From Sphingobium limneticum (lineage in GTDB: Bacteria > Pseudomonadota > Alphaproteobacteria > Sphingomonadales > Sphingomonadaceae): 64,000 nt of DNA. The stretch covers positions 434,001-498,000 of the forward strand of contig NZ_VYPZ01000001.1 of the NCBI RefSeq assembly GCF_008710155.1, in the 5' to 3' direction. Position numbers and translations under genes: made by a program. The first letter of the stretch is position 1. Every line of letters begins with the position of its first letter. The notes below the pieces were generated by a model. The model searched no databases and had not been told where the DNA came from. It was given only the letters and a program-made list of their open reading frames with translations. Shown piece by piece: positions 18,476 to 27,825 of this stretch.

Positions 18476-21172
18476 TCAGAAGCTGACCTTCGCGCCCACC
18501 GTCATGTAACGGCCGATGCTGTCATAATGGATCGAACCATAGGTGGTCAGCGGCGGATCGCGATCGAACAGGTTGTTCACATTGGCGAACAGCGTGAAGC
18601 GATCGGCGATGGTCGCCTGCGCGCCCAGATCGACATAGACGCGCGCGGCAATGTCGTTGTTGGCGATGTTCAGCAGGTGGTTGAACTTGCCGCCGCCGAC
18701 ATAGCGAACGCGGGCATCGATCGACACGTTCTGGCTGGTGTAGTTGATGCTGCCCGTCGCGCGCCAGTTCGGCGTGCCGAAGTTGACATTGTCGCCCACG
18801 TCGCCGGCCCGGTCGACCGTGCTGGTGCCGTCGTTGATGATGACCTTGGGCACATAGGTGGCCAGACCGCGGAAGCGCATCGTGCCGCCCAGGCTGTCGC
18901 TGACCTTGTTCAGCGGCAGGGTGTAGGTCGCCTCGATATCCACGCCCTTGGTCTTATATTCGGCCAGGTTGATATAGGTCGTGTAGAGGGTGGTCGGCGC
19001 ACCGGCAGCATTACGTTCGATCTGGCTGCACAGCACGGTGTTGCCGTTGGCGCAGTTGGTGATGACGTCCTGCGCACCCAGCGAGGTGATCGCGTCCTTC
19101 AGCTTGATGTTGTAATAATCGACCGACAGGTTGAAGCCCGGCAGGAACGTCGGCGTAAATACCGCACCAAGAGTCAGCGTGCTGCCGATTTCCGGCTTCA
19201 GATTGGCGTTGCCGCCGCCAAAGCGGGTGATCGCATAGGTCTGGCCGCCTTCCACGACGGTGGTGAAGCTGGTCGTGCTGGTAGTGAACAGTTCGGCCAG
19301 GCTGCCCGAACGGATGTCACGCGAACGCGACACACGGATCAACAGATTGTCGAAGATGCGATCGGTCAGGCCCAGCTTCCACGACCAGATGCCGCCGCTG
19401 GTGCTGTAGCGGCTGTAACGGGCCGCGCCATTGACGTCGATCTTGCTGAAGGGCTGGTTTAGCAGCGGGATGGCGACTTCGCCGAAGCCTTCCTGCACGT
19501 TGAACCCGCCATCAAGCGGTGAGAAGTTGAAGCGGCTGAAGCCCTTGGCGGCCGAGGTTGCGTCCAGGCTGTTGGTGACCTGTTCTTCCCAGCGCGCTTC
19601 GGCGCCGAAGGCGACCGACACGGGGCCGGCCCAGGTTTCGAACAGATCGCCACGCAGGCTTGCGCCGGCGCTGTCGAGCTTGGTCGTGTAGACGACGCGC
19701 GCGGTATTGCCGAACACATAGTCGATCGCGTCCTGGCTGGCCGTACCGGTGCCCAGGATGTTGAGCGGGCGGCAAGCCGTATTGGCGTTGGTCAGCGCCG
19801 CGCGGCAGACGATGTTACCGCTGGAATCGCGCACGGCGTCCAGAGCGGCGGTCAGGTTCGCGCCGGTGATCTGGTTGTGATAGCTCTGCATGTTGCGCAT
19901 TTCGCCATGGCTGTAATAAGCCGAATAGCGCCACTTGCCGTCCGCAAAGCTGCCGTCGACGCCGACTGCGCCTTCCACATTCTGGCGATAATAGTCGAAG
20001 GTGCGATAGCCATAATCTTCGAACACGCGGCCGATCGACACGCGGGTTTCGCCGGCAGCGGCCAGCTGGCTCTGGATCGCGGGGGACAGATAGGGATTGG
20101 TTGCAGAGATGCTGTACGAACCGCTTTCCGCATAGAAGGGATATTTCGCCCAGATGCGGCTATAGCTGCCGTCGGCCCAGAATGTTGCATCGCCCATTTC
20201 GAAGCTGGCGCGCGCATAGCTGTTGACGCGCTGATAGGGGTTGGTCAGCGAATATTCGTCATTGGTCGCAACGCCTTCACCGCCGACCATCGTGGCGCCG
20301 TTGACCATGCTGCCATATTGGAACGGGCGAATGGTGCCGTCCGCATTGAAGGTCTGGCCCTTCAGCTTGCCCGTGGTGATCAGGCCGCCCAGGCTGGTGT
20401 TGGCGGCATTGACGTCGCGCACCAGGATCAGCTGCGAGCTGCCGACAGGCGTGAACAGGTTGGAACTGCCGACATTCTTGCGCGAATTGCGGTCAAGGAT
20501 GCCCTTGTCCTGCTGATATTCGCCGCCGATCATGAAGTGGCCGCGACCGTCGGCGAACTTGGTGCCGAACGTGCCGTCGAAGCTGTAGCGATAGCCGTCC
20601 CCGCGCGAGGAAATGCCGTTCTGCGCGCCGATGGTCAGGCCTTCCAGCTCATCGTCCAGGATGATGTTGACCACGCCGCCGATCGCGCCCGAACCCCAGG
20701 CCGCCGATGCGCCGCCGGTGACGACTTCGACTCGCTTCACCAGGCCCTGCGGCACGGTGTTGAGATCGACTGCGCCCGTGAAGCGGCGGTTGTTGAGCAG
20801 GGTCAGCGTGCGCGTGACGCCCAGACCGCGAAGATCCATCGCGGACGAGGATGAATTGGTGTTGGCGACCGTGCTGGCCGGCGACTGGGTCGCGCGGAAC
20901 TGGGGCAGGTCGTTCAGCACCTGCGCGATGCTGGGCCGCGCGCCCTGACGCAGCTCGGTGTCGCCGATGATGGTGGTCGGCGTCGGCGCCTCGAAACCCT
21001 TGCGGTCGATGCGCGAACCCGTGACGACGATCGCCGGTTCGGCTTCGTCGGCGGCATCGGCCGCAGGTGCATTCGTCTGCGCCATCGCCACGCTGCCATG
21101 CGCCAGCGATAGGATCAGGCCGGCAGTGCCAGCCATCAACAGGTTGCGAAACCCGGTCTTATAGTCAGTCAT
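18476..21172 (-). CDS. TonB-dependent receptor, probable peptide transporter
   Basis: Outer-membrane transporter of 898 residues with signal peptide (ends ...SVAMAQ), TonB-box-like AIVVTGSRIDRKGFEAPTP, plug domain (VLNDLPQFRATQSP, MDLRGLGVTRTLTLLNNRR, VEVVTGGASAAWGSGAIGGVVNI) and barrel ending YMTVGAKVSF. The plug style (LNDLPQFR, TLTLLNNRR) is common in sphingomonad receptors paired with peptidases. It is flanked by a serine hydrolase upstream and an M20 peptidase downstream on the same strand. Peptide uptake is inferred from that context; the ligand is not determined by sequence. Confidence 0.88.
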   Translation of the reverse strand: MTDYKTGFRNLLMAGTAGLILSLAHGSVAMAQTNAPAADAADEAEPAIVVTGSRIDRKGFEAPTPTTIIGDTELRQGARPSIAQVLNDLPQFRATQSPASTVANTNSSSSAMDLRGLGVTRTLTLLNNRRFTGAVDLNTVPQGLVKRVEVVTGGASAAWGSGAIGGVVNIILDDELEGLTIGAQNGISSRGDGYRYSFDGTFGTKFADGRGHFMIGGEYQQDKGILDRNSRKNVGSSNLFTPVGSSQLILVRDVNAANTSLGGLITTGKLKGQTFNADGTIRPFQYGSMVNGATMVGGEGVATNDEYSLTNPYQRVNSYARASFEMGDATFWADGSYSRIWAKYPFYAESGSYSISATNPYLSPAIQSQLAAAGETRVSIGRVFEDYGYRTFDYYRQNVEGAVGVDGSFADGKWRYSAYYSHGEMRNMQSYHNQITGANLTAALDAVRDSSGNIVCRAALTNANTACRPLNILGTGTASQDAIDYVFGNTARVVYTTKLDSAGASLRGDLFETWAGPVSVAFGAEARWEEQVTNSLDATSAAKGFSRFNFSPLDGGFNVQEGFGEVAIPLLNQPFSKIDVNGAARYSRYSTSGGIWSWKLGLTDRIFDNLLIRVSRSRDIRSGSLAELFTTSTTSFTTVVEGGQTYAITRFGGGNANLKPEIGSTLTLGAVFTPTFLPGFNLSVDYYNIKLKDAITSLGAQDVITNCANGNTVLCSQIERNAAGAPTTLYTTYINLAEYKTKGVDIEATYTLPLNKVSDSLGGTMRFRGLATYVPKVIINDGTSTVDRAGDVGDNVNFGTPNWRATGSINYTSQNVSIDARVRYVGGGKFNHLLNIANNDIAARVYVDLGAQATIADRFTLFANVNNLFDRDPPLTTYGSIHYDSIGRYMTVGAKVSF

Positions 21173-21246
21173 ATATCGTCCCTTTTCGTCTTCTTGCTTT
21201 TTTGTCCGCGACCTGAGCGGCTCTCTTTTATGCGTTTGAAATCTGG

Positions 21247-22872
21247 TCAGTCGGCCCGGCGGAACAGCACGTCATAGGCACGGCTCTCGCCAAAGCGCAG
21301 GGCGATGACGGCGCCATTGGCGTCGCGCTGGAACTTCACCGTGATGCGGCCGGCGTCGGGCATCGCTTCGCCCGTGAACACGTCGGCATAGGCGGGACTG
21401 AGCGTCTGGTCGGCCCAGCGCGGACCGCTATAGACCAGCCCCTCGCCCTGCTGGCGGAAGGTCAGGCAGGCATGGGTATCCACACCGCAAAACTTCCCGA
21501 CATAGGGTTTGGCGTCGAAGGTCGTGACAGCCTCCACCTTGCGATAGGCGATCTTCTCGCCTTCGCGATTTTCACGCACCAGACCGTTCTTGCCGAAGGC
21601 GAAGATATCCTCGCGCTGTGCCCATCGGCCGGGGCCAACCGGGGTCAGCAGCTTGCCGTCGGCGCGCAGGCGGCCTTGCTCGTCGCTATCGAACTTGACC
21701 GGGAAGCCGTTCACGCCGTCGGCATAGACGCCCGAAGGCAGCGGCCCCTTGGGCGTGTAGGACTTGTCCTTCCACGCCGGCAGGAAGACATCCGCAACCT
21801 CGCGGCCCAGCACCGGCGTGTCGGCATTGCCGGTATTGCACAGCAGCGACACGGCCAGCTTCTGCTTGGGATAGCGCGCCATCCAGGCGCGATAGCCGCC
21901 GGTCGAACCGCTATGGCTGACTTCCTGCTGGCCATGATGGTCCAGGTTCACCAGCGCCAGCGCATAGGCGATCGGGGTGCCGTCGTTCAGCTTGGTCGGC
22001 GTCTGCATCTGCGCGGTAAAGCCAGCACCAAAAGTGCCAGCATCCAGCGCCGCCTGCCACTTCACCAGATCGCCCACGGTGGTCAGCAGGCCGCCATTGC
22101 CATAGGCGTCCTCAATCACCTGATCGTTGCGATAGACGCCGTCCTGATAGTCATAGGCGCCGGTCCGGCCGGCGACCACTTCGCCATGATCGTCGCGCCA
22201 ACTGGTATGGGTCATGCCCAAGGGCTTGAAGATGCGCTCGCTGGTGAAATCGGCGAGCGACTGGCCGCTGACCCGCGCGACGACGATCGCCGCCAGATTA
22301 TAATTGCTGTTGCTGTAGAGATAATGCGCGCCCGGTGCGAAGTTGAGTTCGCTCTGGCGCGACGCGATCTCCAGCACATCGTCATTGCTGGCGGTACGGC
22401 TGTTGCGCGGCCAGCCTTCAATCGCGGCGACCGATCCCCAGTCGCGCAGGCCACTGGTGTGATGCAGCATGTGGCGGATGGTAACGGGCGCGCTGTAGGT
22501 GGGCAGCTCGGGCAGATATTTGCGGATATCGTCGTCCAGTGACAGCTTGCCCTCGCGCGCCAGCATCAGGATGGCGGCGGCGGTGAACTGCTTGGAGTCC
22601 GACCCGGCCTCATAGATGCTGTCCGGGGTCGCGGGCACGCCCTTTTCCAGGTCGGCCATGCCATAAGCGCGAGTCGCGATCGCCTGTCCGTTGCGCGACA
22701 CGGCGACGGCGCATCCGGGCGAATCCTTGCTGTTCCATTTGGCGAACAGGGCGTCGAGGCGCGCCAGCGCAGCGGGCTCGGCCGGTGCGGCAACCTGTGC
22801 CAGAGCGCCGCCTGACAGCGGAACGGCCATGCAGAACAATATCCCCGCGAACGCGGAGCGACCCGTCATCAT
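21247..22872 (-). CDS. Secreted serine hydrolase of the class C beta-lactamase / S12 peptidase fold
   Basis: 541 residues with a signal peptide (…LSGGALAQVAAPA). The beta-lactamase-related domain spans about residues 40-370. SxxK is seen as Ser-Asp-Ser-Lys in YEAGSDSKQFTAAA near residue 91, YxN as YSNSN near 195, and the third box HSGSTGG near 318. The C-terminal 150 residues form an extra beta domain like those in D-aminopeptidases of family S12. It is the first gene of the operon with a TBDR and M20 peptidase, which favours peptidase/esterase activity over antibiotic hydrolysis. It is divergent from a two-component system. Confidence 0.85.
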   Translation of the reverse strand: MMTGRSAFAGILFCMAVPLSGGALAQVAAPAEPAALARLDALFAKWNSKDSPGCAVAVSRNGQAIATRAYGMADLEKGVPATPDSIYEAGSDSKQFTAAAILMLAREGKLSLDDDIRKYLPELPTYSAPVTIRHMLHHTSGLRDWGSVAAIEGWPRNSRTASNDDVLEIASRQSELNFAPGAHYLYSNSNYNLAAIVVARVSGQSLADFTSERIFKPLGMTHTSWRDDHGEVVAGRTGAYDYQDGVYRNDQVIEDAYGNGGLLTTVGDLVKWQAALDAGTFGAGFTAQMQTPTKLNDGTPIAYALALVNLDHHGQQEVSHSGSTGGYRAWMARYPKQKLAVSLLCNTGNADTPVLGREVADVFLPAWKDKSYTPKGPLPSGVYADGVNGFPVKFDSDEQGRLRADGKLLTPVGPGRWAQREDIFAFGKNGLVRENREGEKIAYRKVEAVTTFDAKPYVGKFCGVDTHACLTFRQQGEGLVYSGPRWADQTLSPAYADVFTGEAMPDAGRITVKFQRDANGAVIALRFGESRAYDVLFRRAD

Positions 22873-22989
22873 AGTTCTGATTCCCCTTGGAAAATGGCGA
22901 AGCGCTTATTTGCGCGTCATTTTTTTGCGACCCGAAGGCTGTGGATTGTCATCCCGCCATTCGTCTTCCCCATTATCCTAACCGGAGTC

Positions 22990-23009
22990 GCTGTCATGAA
23001 CCTGACACA
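22990..23009 (+). promoter_or_regulatory. Operator-like motif upstream of the response regulator, copy 1
   Basis: Contains TGTCATGAACCTGACA, an inverted repeat with arms TGTCA and TGACA. The surrounding 20 bp match, at 18 of 20 positions and in opposite orientation, a motif upstream of capA at 25359-25378. The two mismatches are complementary exchanges that keep the dyad. Likely target of the adjacent response regulator. The rest of the 279-bp gap (22873-23151) also holds ACGCATGATGCGT (23081-23093), a dyad with perfect 6-bp arms. Confidence 0.5.
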
Positions 23010-23151
23010 ATGGGTCGGACACGGGCCGATGCGTAATCAAAGGCAAGATCGGCGCCGACACACTTCGCATTTGCAATCCCACGCATGATGCGTATCGCAA
23101 TTTAATGTCCATCGCGGGAAGGCGCCCGCGGGACGGAGGGTTTGTCAGTTC

Positions 23152-23817
23152 ATGCGTTTGTTGCTGGTGGAAGATGATGAGCGGCTCGCCCGCGGCATGG
23201 TCGCCTCGCTGGAGGCGGCCGGATTTGCCGTCGATATTCTCACGACCGGCGAAGACGCCCTGAAGCTGGCCGACCAGGAACCCTATTGCGCCATCATACT
23301 TGATCTCGGCCTGCCCGATATGGACGGGCTGGATGTGCTCAGCCAGTTGCGCGCGCGCGGCGCTGCCACGCCGATCATCATCCTGACCGCGCGGGACATG
23401 ATGGATGATCGCATCCAGGGTCTCGATCGCGGCGCCGACGACTATATGGCCAAGCCCTTCCACCCCCGCGAGCTGGAATCCCGCATCCGCGCGCTGGTGC
23501 GGCGCAGCCAGGGGCAGCTGGACCCGATGCTGCGCATCGGCACGCTGATGTTCGACCGGTCGAGCCGCACCGTCTATCTCGATGACAAGATGCTGGACCT
23601 GCGCCGCCGCGAACTGGCGGTGCTGGAAACGCTGATGGGCCGACCGGGTAAGGTCATCGCCAAGGAACGCCTGTCGGCCGAAATCTTCAATTTCGACGAT
23701 GCCGTCACCCCCAATGCGCTGGAAGTCTATGTCGGCCGGCTGCGTCGCAAGCTCCAGCCGTCCGGCCCCGCGATCCGCACCGTGCGTGGGCTAGGCTATA
23801 TGATAGAGGCTGCCTGA
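23152..23817 (+). CDS. OmpR-family response regulator (TctD/QseB-like)
   Basis: 221 residues. The receiver domain carries the acidic pair in LVEDDE, phosphoacceptor Asp51 in LDLGLPDMDG, Thr in IILTARD and Lys in YMAKPF. The C-terminal winged helix (MLDLRRRELAVLETLMGRPGKV ... EVYVGRLRRKL ... IRTVRGLGYMIE) is complete. It is encoded 27 bp ahead of its cognate histidine kinase. No tripartite tricarboxylate transporter genes are near, so a TctD role is unlikely; the shared motif suggests autoregulation and control of the downstream CapA-like gene. Confidence 0.93.
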   Translation: MRLLLVEDDERLARGMVASLEAAGFAVDILTTGEDALKLADQEPYCAIILDLGLPDMDGLDVLSQLRARGAATPIIILTARDMMDDRIQGLDRGADDYMAKPFHPRELESRIRALVRRSQGQLDPMLRIGTLMFDRSSRTVYLDDKMLDLRRRELAVLETLMGRPGKVIAKERLSAEIFNFDDAVTPNALEVYVGRLRRKLQPSGPAIRTVRGLGYMIEAA

Positions 23818-23844
23818 TCCGCATAATCTGCTAACAGCGCGCTG

Positions 23845-25341
23845 ATGCGGAACCTGCCCCCTTCGTTGCGCCTGCGCCTGACCGGCGCGGTCATGATGCC
23901 GCTCGCGGCCCTCGTCCTGCTATTCGGCATCATCACCGCCTGGGTGACGCATGATACGGAGGCCGACACGGTCGACCGCGTGCTTGTCGGTTCGGTCCGC
24001 ACGCTCAGCCTCGTCTACAACAGCCGATCGCCGGAACGGGAAAGCCTATTGCCGCTCGCCGTCCACTTGCTCCAGCGCCGTGCGCGACCGGTCGTTCATT
24101 ACAGCGTCTATCGCGGGAAGGAGTTGCTGGCGGGAGACGCCGCGCTGCCGCCCCCGCGCGATTATGGCGAAACATGGAATGGCGTGATCGACCCGCATCC
24201 GCCGGCCACCTTCGTCAACGCCTATCGGGCCAATCCTACGGTGCGCGGCTATCTCAATCCCGCCGATGCCAGGCAGGTGACGCAGGCCGCCTATCTGCGC
24301 GACGGCATATTGCACGGCAAGCCTGCCCGCATCGCCACGGAAATCCGCCGCCCTGCCGGCGAAACCGGCCTGATCGTCATTCAGATCGCCGACTATATCG
24401 ACGATCGCCGCGCTTATGAGCATCAGTTCATGATCCGGGTGTTGATGGTCGGCCTTGCAGTGCTGGTCGTTACGGGCCTGCTCTTCTGGTGGGCGATCCG
24501 CTGGGGTCTGCGCCCCCTGATCGACCTCACCAGCCAGGTGGAAACGGCGCAACAGGATGCCTCGCCCGCTTTCCGTCTGGAAAGCAGCGGCAGCGATCCG
24601 ACCGAAATCCGTCCCTTCGTCGATGCCTTCAACGGCCTCATGACCCGACTGGAGCGCGCGAGCAATTCGCTGCGGCAATTCACCTCCAACGCCTCGCATC
24701 AGATGCGCACGCCGCTTGCCGTCGCGCGCGTCCATCTTGATGTACTGGAACGCTACGGCCCCCATTCGCCGCAGGGACAAGCGGCGCTGACGGATATTCC
24801 GCACGCGATCGACTCCCTCGAACTGCTGCTGCGGCAGATGATCGCACTGGCCCGCAGCGAGGATCAGGGGGACATGCAGATGCGCCCCGTCGATCTCGCG
24901 GCCCTCGCCGCCACCGTGACTGCCGATCGCGCCGCGCAGGCGCCCGCCACTCTCGATATCGCCTATGACAATCGCATGGACGGTCCGGTCATGGCGCTTG
25001 GCCAGGCGGCGTTGGCGGGTGAATTGCTGGGCAATCTGCTGGACAATGCCATCCGCTATAACCGCCCCGACGGTGCGGTCGCGGTCAGCGTCTGGCTGGA
25101 CGATCAGGAGGCGGTGGTCGAAATCGACGATAACGGCCCCGGCATCCCCCCCGATCAGCGCGACAAGGTGTGGGAGCGTTTCTATCGCATCACCGGCCGC
25201 ACGTCGGCGCCGGGCACCGGGCTTGGCCTGCCGATCGCCCGCGCGCTGGCCGACCGGCTGGGCGCAGAGATAGAATTGCGGGATGGGCGAACGGGGCAGG
25301 GACTGTGCGTCCTCATTCGTTTCCGCCGAGCCCCGGCCTGA
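23845..25341 (+). CDS. Two-component sensor histidine kinase
   Basis: 498-residue membrane kinase. There is a transmembrane segment at about 13-35, a periplasmic sensor domain at about 36-197, and a second membrane segment at about 198-220. A HAMP-like linker follows, then the H-box SNASHQMRTPL with phosphorylated His285, N-box NLLDNAIRYN, G1 DNGPGIPP and G2 GTGLGLPIARAL. All catalytic boxes are intact. Domain order resembles TctE-type kinases. The ligand is unknown. It partners the preceding response regulator. Confidence 0.93.
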   Translation: MRNLPPSLRLRLTGAVMMPLAALVLLFGIITAWVTHDTEADTVDRVLVGSVRTLSLVYNSRSPERESLLPLAVHLLQRRARPVVHYSVYRGKELLAGDAALPPPRDYGETWNGVIDPHPPATFVNAYRANPTVRGYLNPADARQVTQAAYLRDGILHGKPARIATEIRRPAGETGLIVIQIADYIDDRRAYEHQFMIRVLMVGLAVLVVTGLLFWWAIRWGLRPLIDLTSQVETAQQDASPAFRLESSGSDPTEIRPFVDAFNGLMTRLERASNSLRQFTSNASHQMRTPLAVARVHLDVLERYGPHSPQGQAALTDIPHAIDSLELLLRQMIALARSEDQGDMQMRPVDLAALAATVTADRAAQAPATLDIAYDNRMDGPVMALGQAALAGELLGNLLDNAIRYNRPDGAVAVSVWLDDQEAVVEIDDNGPGIPPDQRDKVWERFYRITGRTSAPGTGLGLPIARALADRLGAEIELRDGRTGQGLCVLIRFRRAPA

Positions 25342-25358
25342 CGGACCCGATATCGTCA

Positions 25359-25378
25359 TGTGACAGGTTCATGTCAGC
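25359..25378 (-). promoter_or_regulatory. Operator-like motif upstream of capA, copy 2
   Basis: TGACAGGTTCATGTCA is an inverted repeat with TGACA/TGTCA arms, located between the kinase stop and the CapA-like gene, about 62-80 bp before that start. It is the reverse-strand counterpart of 22990-23009, so the same regulator may bind both promoters. Confidence 0.5.
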
Positions 25379-25439
25379 CGCCTTGGCTAAGTCTCCATGG
25401 GTCTGCCGCTTATCGGCATCGTCCAAGGGGACCGCCTTC

Positions 25440-26858
25440 ATGTCTGCCATCTTTTCCCGCCGCGCGTTGCGCACCCTGCTCTGCGCCGGTGCCGCCGCCA
25501 TTCTGTCCGCCGCCCCGACGGTCCATGCCGAGGAAGAGGAAAGCGGCGGCCAGTTGAGCACGACCACTGTTCCCAGCACGCCCATAGCTGGCGATTTCAG
25601 CTTCGCGGCAGTGGGCGACCTCATCTATCTGCGGCCGATGCTGGCGACGATCGAAAAGCAGTCGCCCGACATGCTGCGCATCCTGCGCGGCGCCGACATC
25701 ACCTTCGGCAATTTCGAAACGACGGCGCTCGACCTCAAGACGTTCAAGGGATCACCCCAGGCCGAATCGGGCGGCACCTGGATGCTTGCCGATCCCGCCG
25801 TGCCGGCCGACGTGGCCAAGATGGGCATCGACATCGTCGGCCACGCCAACAACCACACCACCGACTGGGGCGTGGAGGGCATGGCCGAGACGCTGGACCT
25901 GCTCGACGCGGCGCATCTGACTCATGCGGGCACCGGCCACAACATGACCGCCGCGCGCGCGCCGGCCTATCATGACGGTCCTTCTGGCCGGGTCGGCCTG
26001 ATTTCGGCCACCACCAGCTTCACCCCCATGTCGCCGGCCGCCGATCCGCTGGGCAAGGTGCCCGGCCGTGGTGGCGCCAACGCCATCCGCAGCACCGAAA
26101 TCGGCCTTGTGTCTGACGCGGACCTGGCCACCATCGCTCGCCTCGCCGGCACCAAGCCCGGCACGCCGGTCAAGATGAAAGGTCGCGAATATCGCGCGAC
26201 CGCCAATCCGGCCACCCCGATGAAGATCGAATATGATCTTAATGCCAGGGACGTGGCAGCCAATCTGCTGTCCATTCGCCAGGCCAAGCAGAACGGCAAT
26301 TTCGTCGTGTTCTCGCTGCACAATCATGAACCCGGCAATGCCAGCCAGATCACCGCCAACTTCGCCCAGCCGCTCGCGCATCAGGCGATCGACGCCGGCG
26401 CGGACGTCTATGTCGGTCATGGCCCGCACCAGTTGCGCGGTATCGAGATCTACAAGGGCAAGCCGATCTTCTATTCGCTCGGCAACTTCGCGATGATGAA
26501 CAATTCGCTCGATGACCTGCCGGCCGATATGTACGACCAGTTCGGTATCACGCCCGGCACCGTCACCGCGCCAGAACTGCTCCAGGCGCGCGGAGCAAAG
26601 GAATTTGGTGATCCCAACCTGTATGAAACGGTGATCGCGGTCAGCCAGTTTCGTGATGGCAAGCTGAGCGAAATCCGTCTCCACCCGATCGACCTCGGCG
26701 TCAATGTCACCGGTGCAGGCCGCGGCGTGCCGCATATCGCCGACGCCATCGTCGGCGCCCGCATCCTGGAACGGCTCCAGCGCCTGTCGCAACCCTATGG
26801 CACGCAAATCACCATCGAACGCGGCGTCGGCGTCATCCGGCTGAACAACGCCAAGTAA
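25440..26858 (+). CDS. CapA-family calcineurin-like metallophosphatase, exported
   Basis: 472 residues with a signal peptide (RRALRTLLCAGAAAILSAAPTVHA). The metallophosphatase fold is marked by AVGDLIY, FGNFETT, VGHANNHTTDWG, FSLHNHEPG and VGHGPHQLRGIEIYKGKPIFYSLGNF, the latter a CapA hallmark; all expected metal-binding Asp/Asn/Glu/His positions appear present. CapA proteins take part in poly-gamma-glutamate capsule formation in Bacillus, but no capB/capC genes lie here, so the substrate is unknown. Start ATG 25440 has AAGGGG about 10 bp upstream. It appears to belong to the regulon of the adjacent two-component system. Confidence 0.85.
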   Translation: MSAIFSRRALRTLLCAGAAAILSAAPTVHAEEEESGGQLSTTTVPSTPIAGDFSFAAVGDLIYLRPMLATIEKQSPDMLRILRGADITFGNFETTALDLKTFKGSPQAESGGTWMLADPAVPADVAKMGIDIVGHANNHTTDWGVEGMAETLDLLDAAHLTHAGTGHNMTAARAPAYHDGPSGRVGLISATTSFTPMSPAADPLGKVPGRGGANAIRSTEIGLVSDADLATIARLAGTKPGTPVKMKGREYRATANPATPMKIEYDLNARDVAANLLSIRQAKQNGNFVVFSLHNHEPGNASQITANFAQPLAHQAIDAGADVYVGHGPHQLRGIEIYKGKPIFYSLGNFAMMNNSLDDLPADMYDQFGITPGTVTAPELLQARGAKEFGDPNLYETVIAVSQFRDGKLSEIRLHPIDLGVNVTGAGRGVPHIADAIVGARILERLQRLSQPYGTQITIERGVGVIRLNNAK

Positions 26859-26880
26859 CGCGCCTCCCGGCCTGAAACAT

Positions 26881-26912
26881 CCGCCTCCGCGCCTTCCATC
26901 GGGCGGAGGCGG
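26881..26912 (+). terminator. Strong hairpin after the CapA-like gene
   Basis: A perfect 10-bp GC stem, CCGCCTCCGC (26881-26890) with GCGGAGGCGG (26903-26912), lies 22 bp after the stop codon. No T-run follows, so termination efficiency is uncertain. Confidence 0.45.
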
Positions 26913-27014
26913 GAAGGGGCCGTTCGCCCATTTCCAAATCGCCTGCCATGCGCCTATCATTGGCCGATCGGAAACGACGGATAACAGGGGTGATCATGCA
27001 AAGGAAACCGAGCC

Positions 27015-27818
27015 TTGGGGTCTGAAGAGAGCGGCCCGCTGGCCTATTTCCTGCGCACGGATGACGACCGCTTCATGCCCACCGCCCATGTCGGCGGGGC
27101 CTGGAATGTCACCGAACAGCATGTCGCGCCGGCGATCGGCCTGCTCGTCCATGCGGTCGAGGCGGATCATGCCGCACGCCGCACCGACCTCTTGCAGGTC
27201 GCCCGCCTGTCCTACGACATATGGGGCGTCATCCCGATGGAGGCGGTCGATATAGAGGTTATCGTGCTGCGCCCCGGCCGGACCATCGAACTGGTCGAGG
27301 CGCGCCTCAGCCATGGTGGCCGGCCAGCCATCATCCTGCGCGCCTGGCTGACCCAGGCCTATGACAGCAGCGCATTGGCGGCGGCCAACTTCCCGCCATT
27401 GCCATCGCCCGAAGCCATGCCCGCCGGCGATCCGTCCGCCCGGTGGGACGGTGGCTTCATCGCAAGCGTGCAGGTACGGCACGAAGCGGAGGGGCAGGGG
27501 CGTGCCCGCTGCTGGGTCCGCTCGCCTTTCGCCCTGCTCGATGGCGAAACCGTATCGCCCATTGCGCGGATGATGGGGCTCGCCGATATCGCCAACGGCC
27601 TTGCGCCGCTGGCCTCGCCACGGGACGCGGTCTTTCCCAATCTCGATCTGACCGCTCATATCTTCCGGCAACCGGCGGGCGACTGGTTGGGCTTTGACGT
27701 ATCGGTATCCGCCGGCGAAAGCGGTATTGGCCTTACCCACAGCATCTTGCACGACGCGGTCGGCCCCTTCGCCACCGTGTCGCAATGTCTGACGGTACGA
27801 CCCCGACCGTCAGCCTGA
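27015..27818 (+). CDS. Acyl-CoA thioesterase, double-hotdog (TesB-like)
   Basis: 267 residues. The two hotdog halves are recognisable: the N-terminal half has DDRFMPTAHVGGAWNVTEQHV and the C-terminal half has NLDLTAHIFRQPAGDWLGFDV and GLTHSILHDAVGPFATVSQ, typical of TesB-like family members that hydrolyse acyl-CoA. The start appears to be a TTG with AAGGAAACC 9 bp upstream; the ATG at 26997 is in a different frame and stops after nine codons. It is monocistronic and converges on the pectin locus. Chain-length preference cannot be told. Confidence 0.8.
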   Translation: MGSEESGPLAYFLRTDDDRFMPTAHVGGAWNVTEQHVAPAIGLLVHAVEADHAARRTDLLQVARLSYDIWGVIPMEAVDIEVIVLRPGRTIELVEARLSHGGRPAIILRAWLTQAYDSSALAAANFPPLPSPEAMPAGDPSARWDGGFIASVQVRHEAEGQGRARCWVRSPFALLDGETVSPIARMMGLADIANGLAPLASPRDAVFPNLDLTAHIFRQPAGDWLGFDVSVSAGESGIGLTHSILHDAVGPFATVSQCLTVRPRPSA

Positions 27819-27825
27819 CCGCGCC

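Noticed and set aside
21247..22872. Antibiotic-resistance class C beta-lactamase
   Set aside because: The extra C-terminal domain, operon with a TBDR and peptidase, and unusual third motif favour an S12-type peptidase or esterase.
23152..25341. Calling the two-component system TctD/TctE
   Set aside because: Domain style is similar but no tricarboxylate transporter genes are near, so a specific name is not supported.
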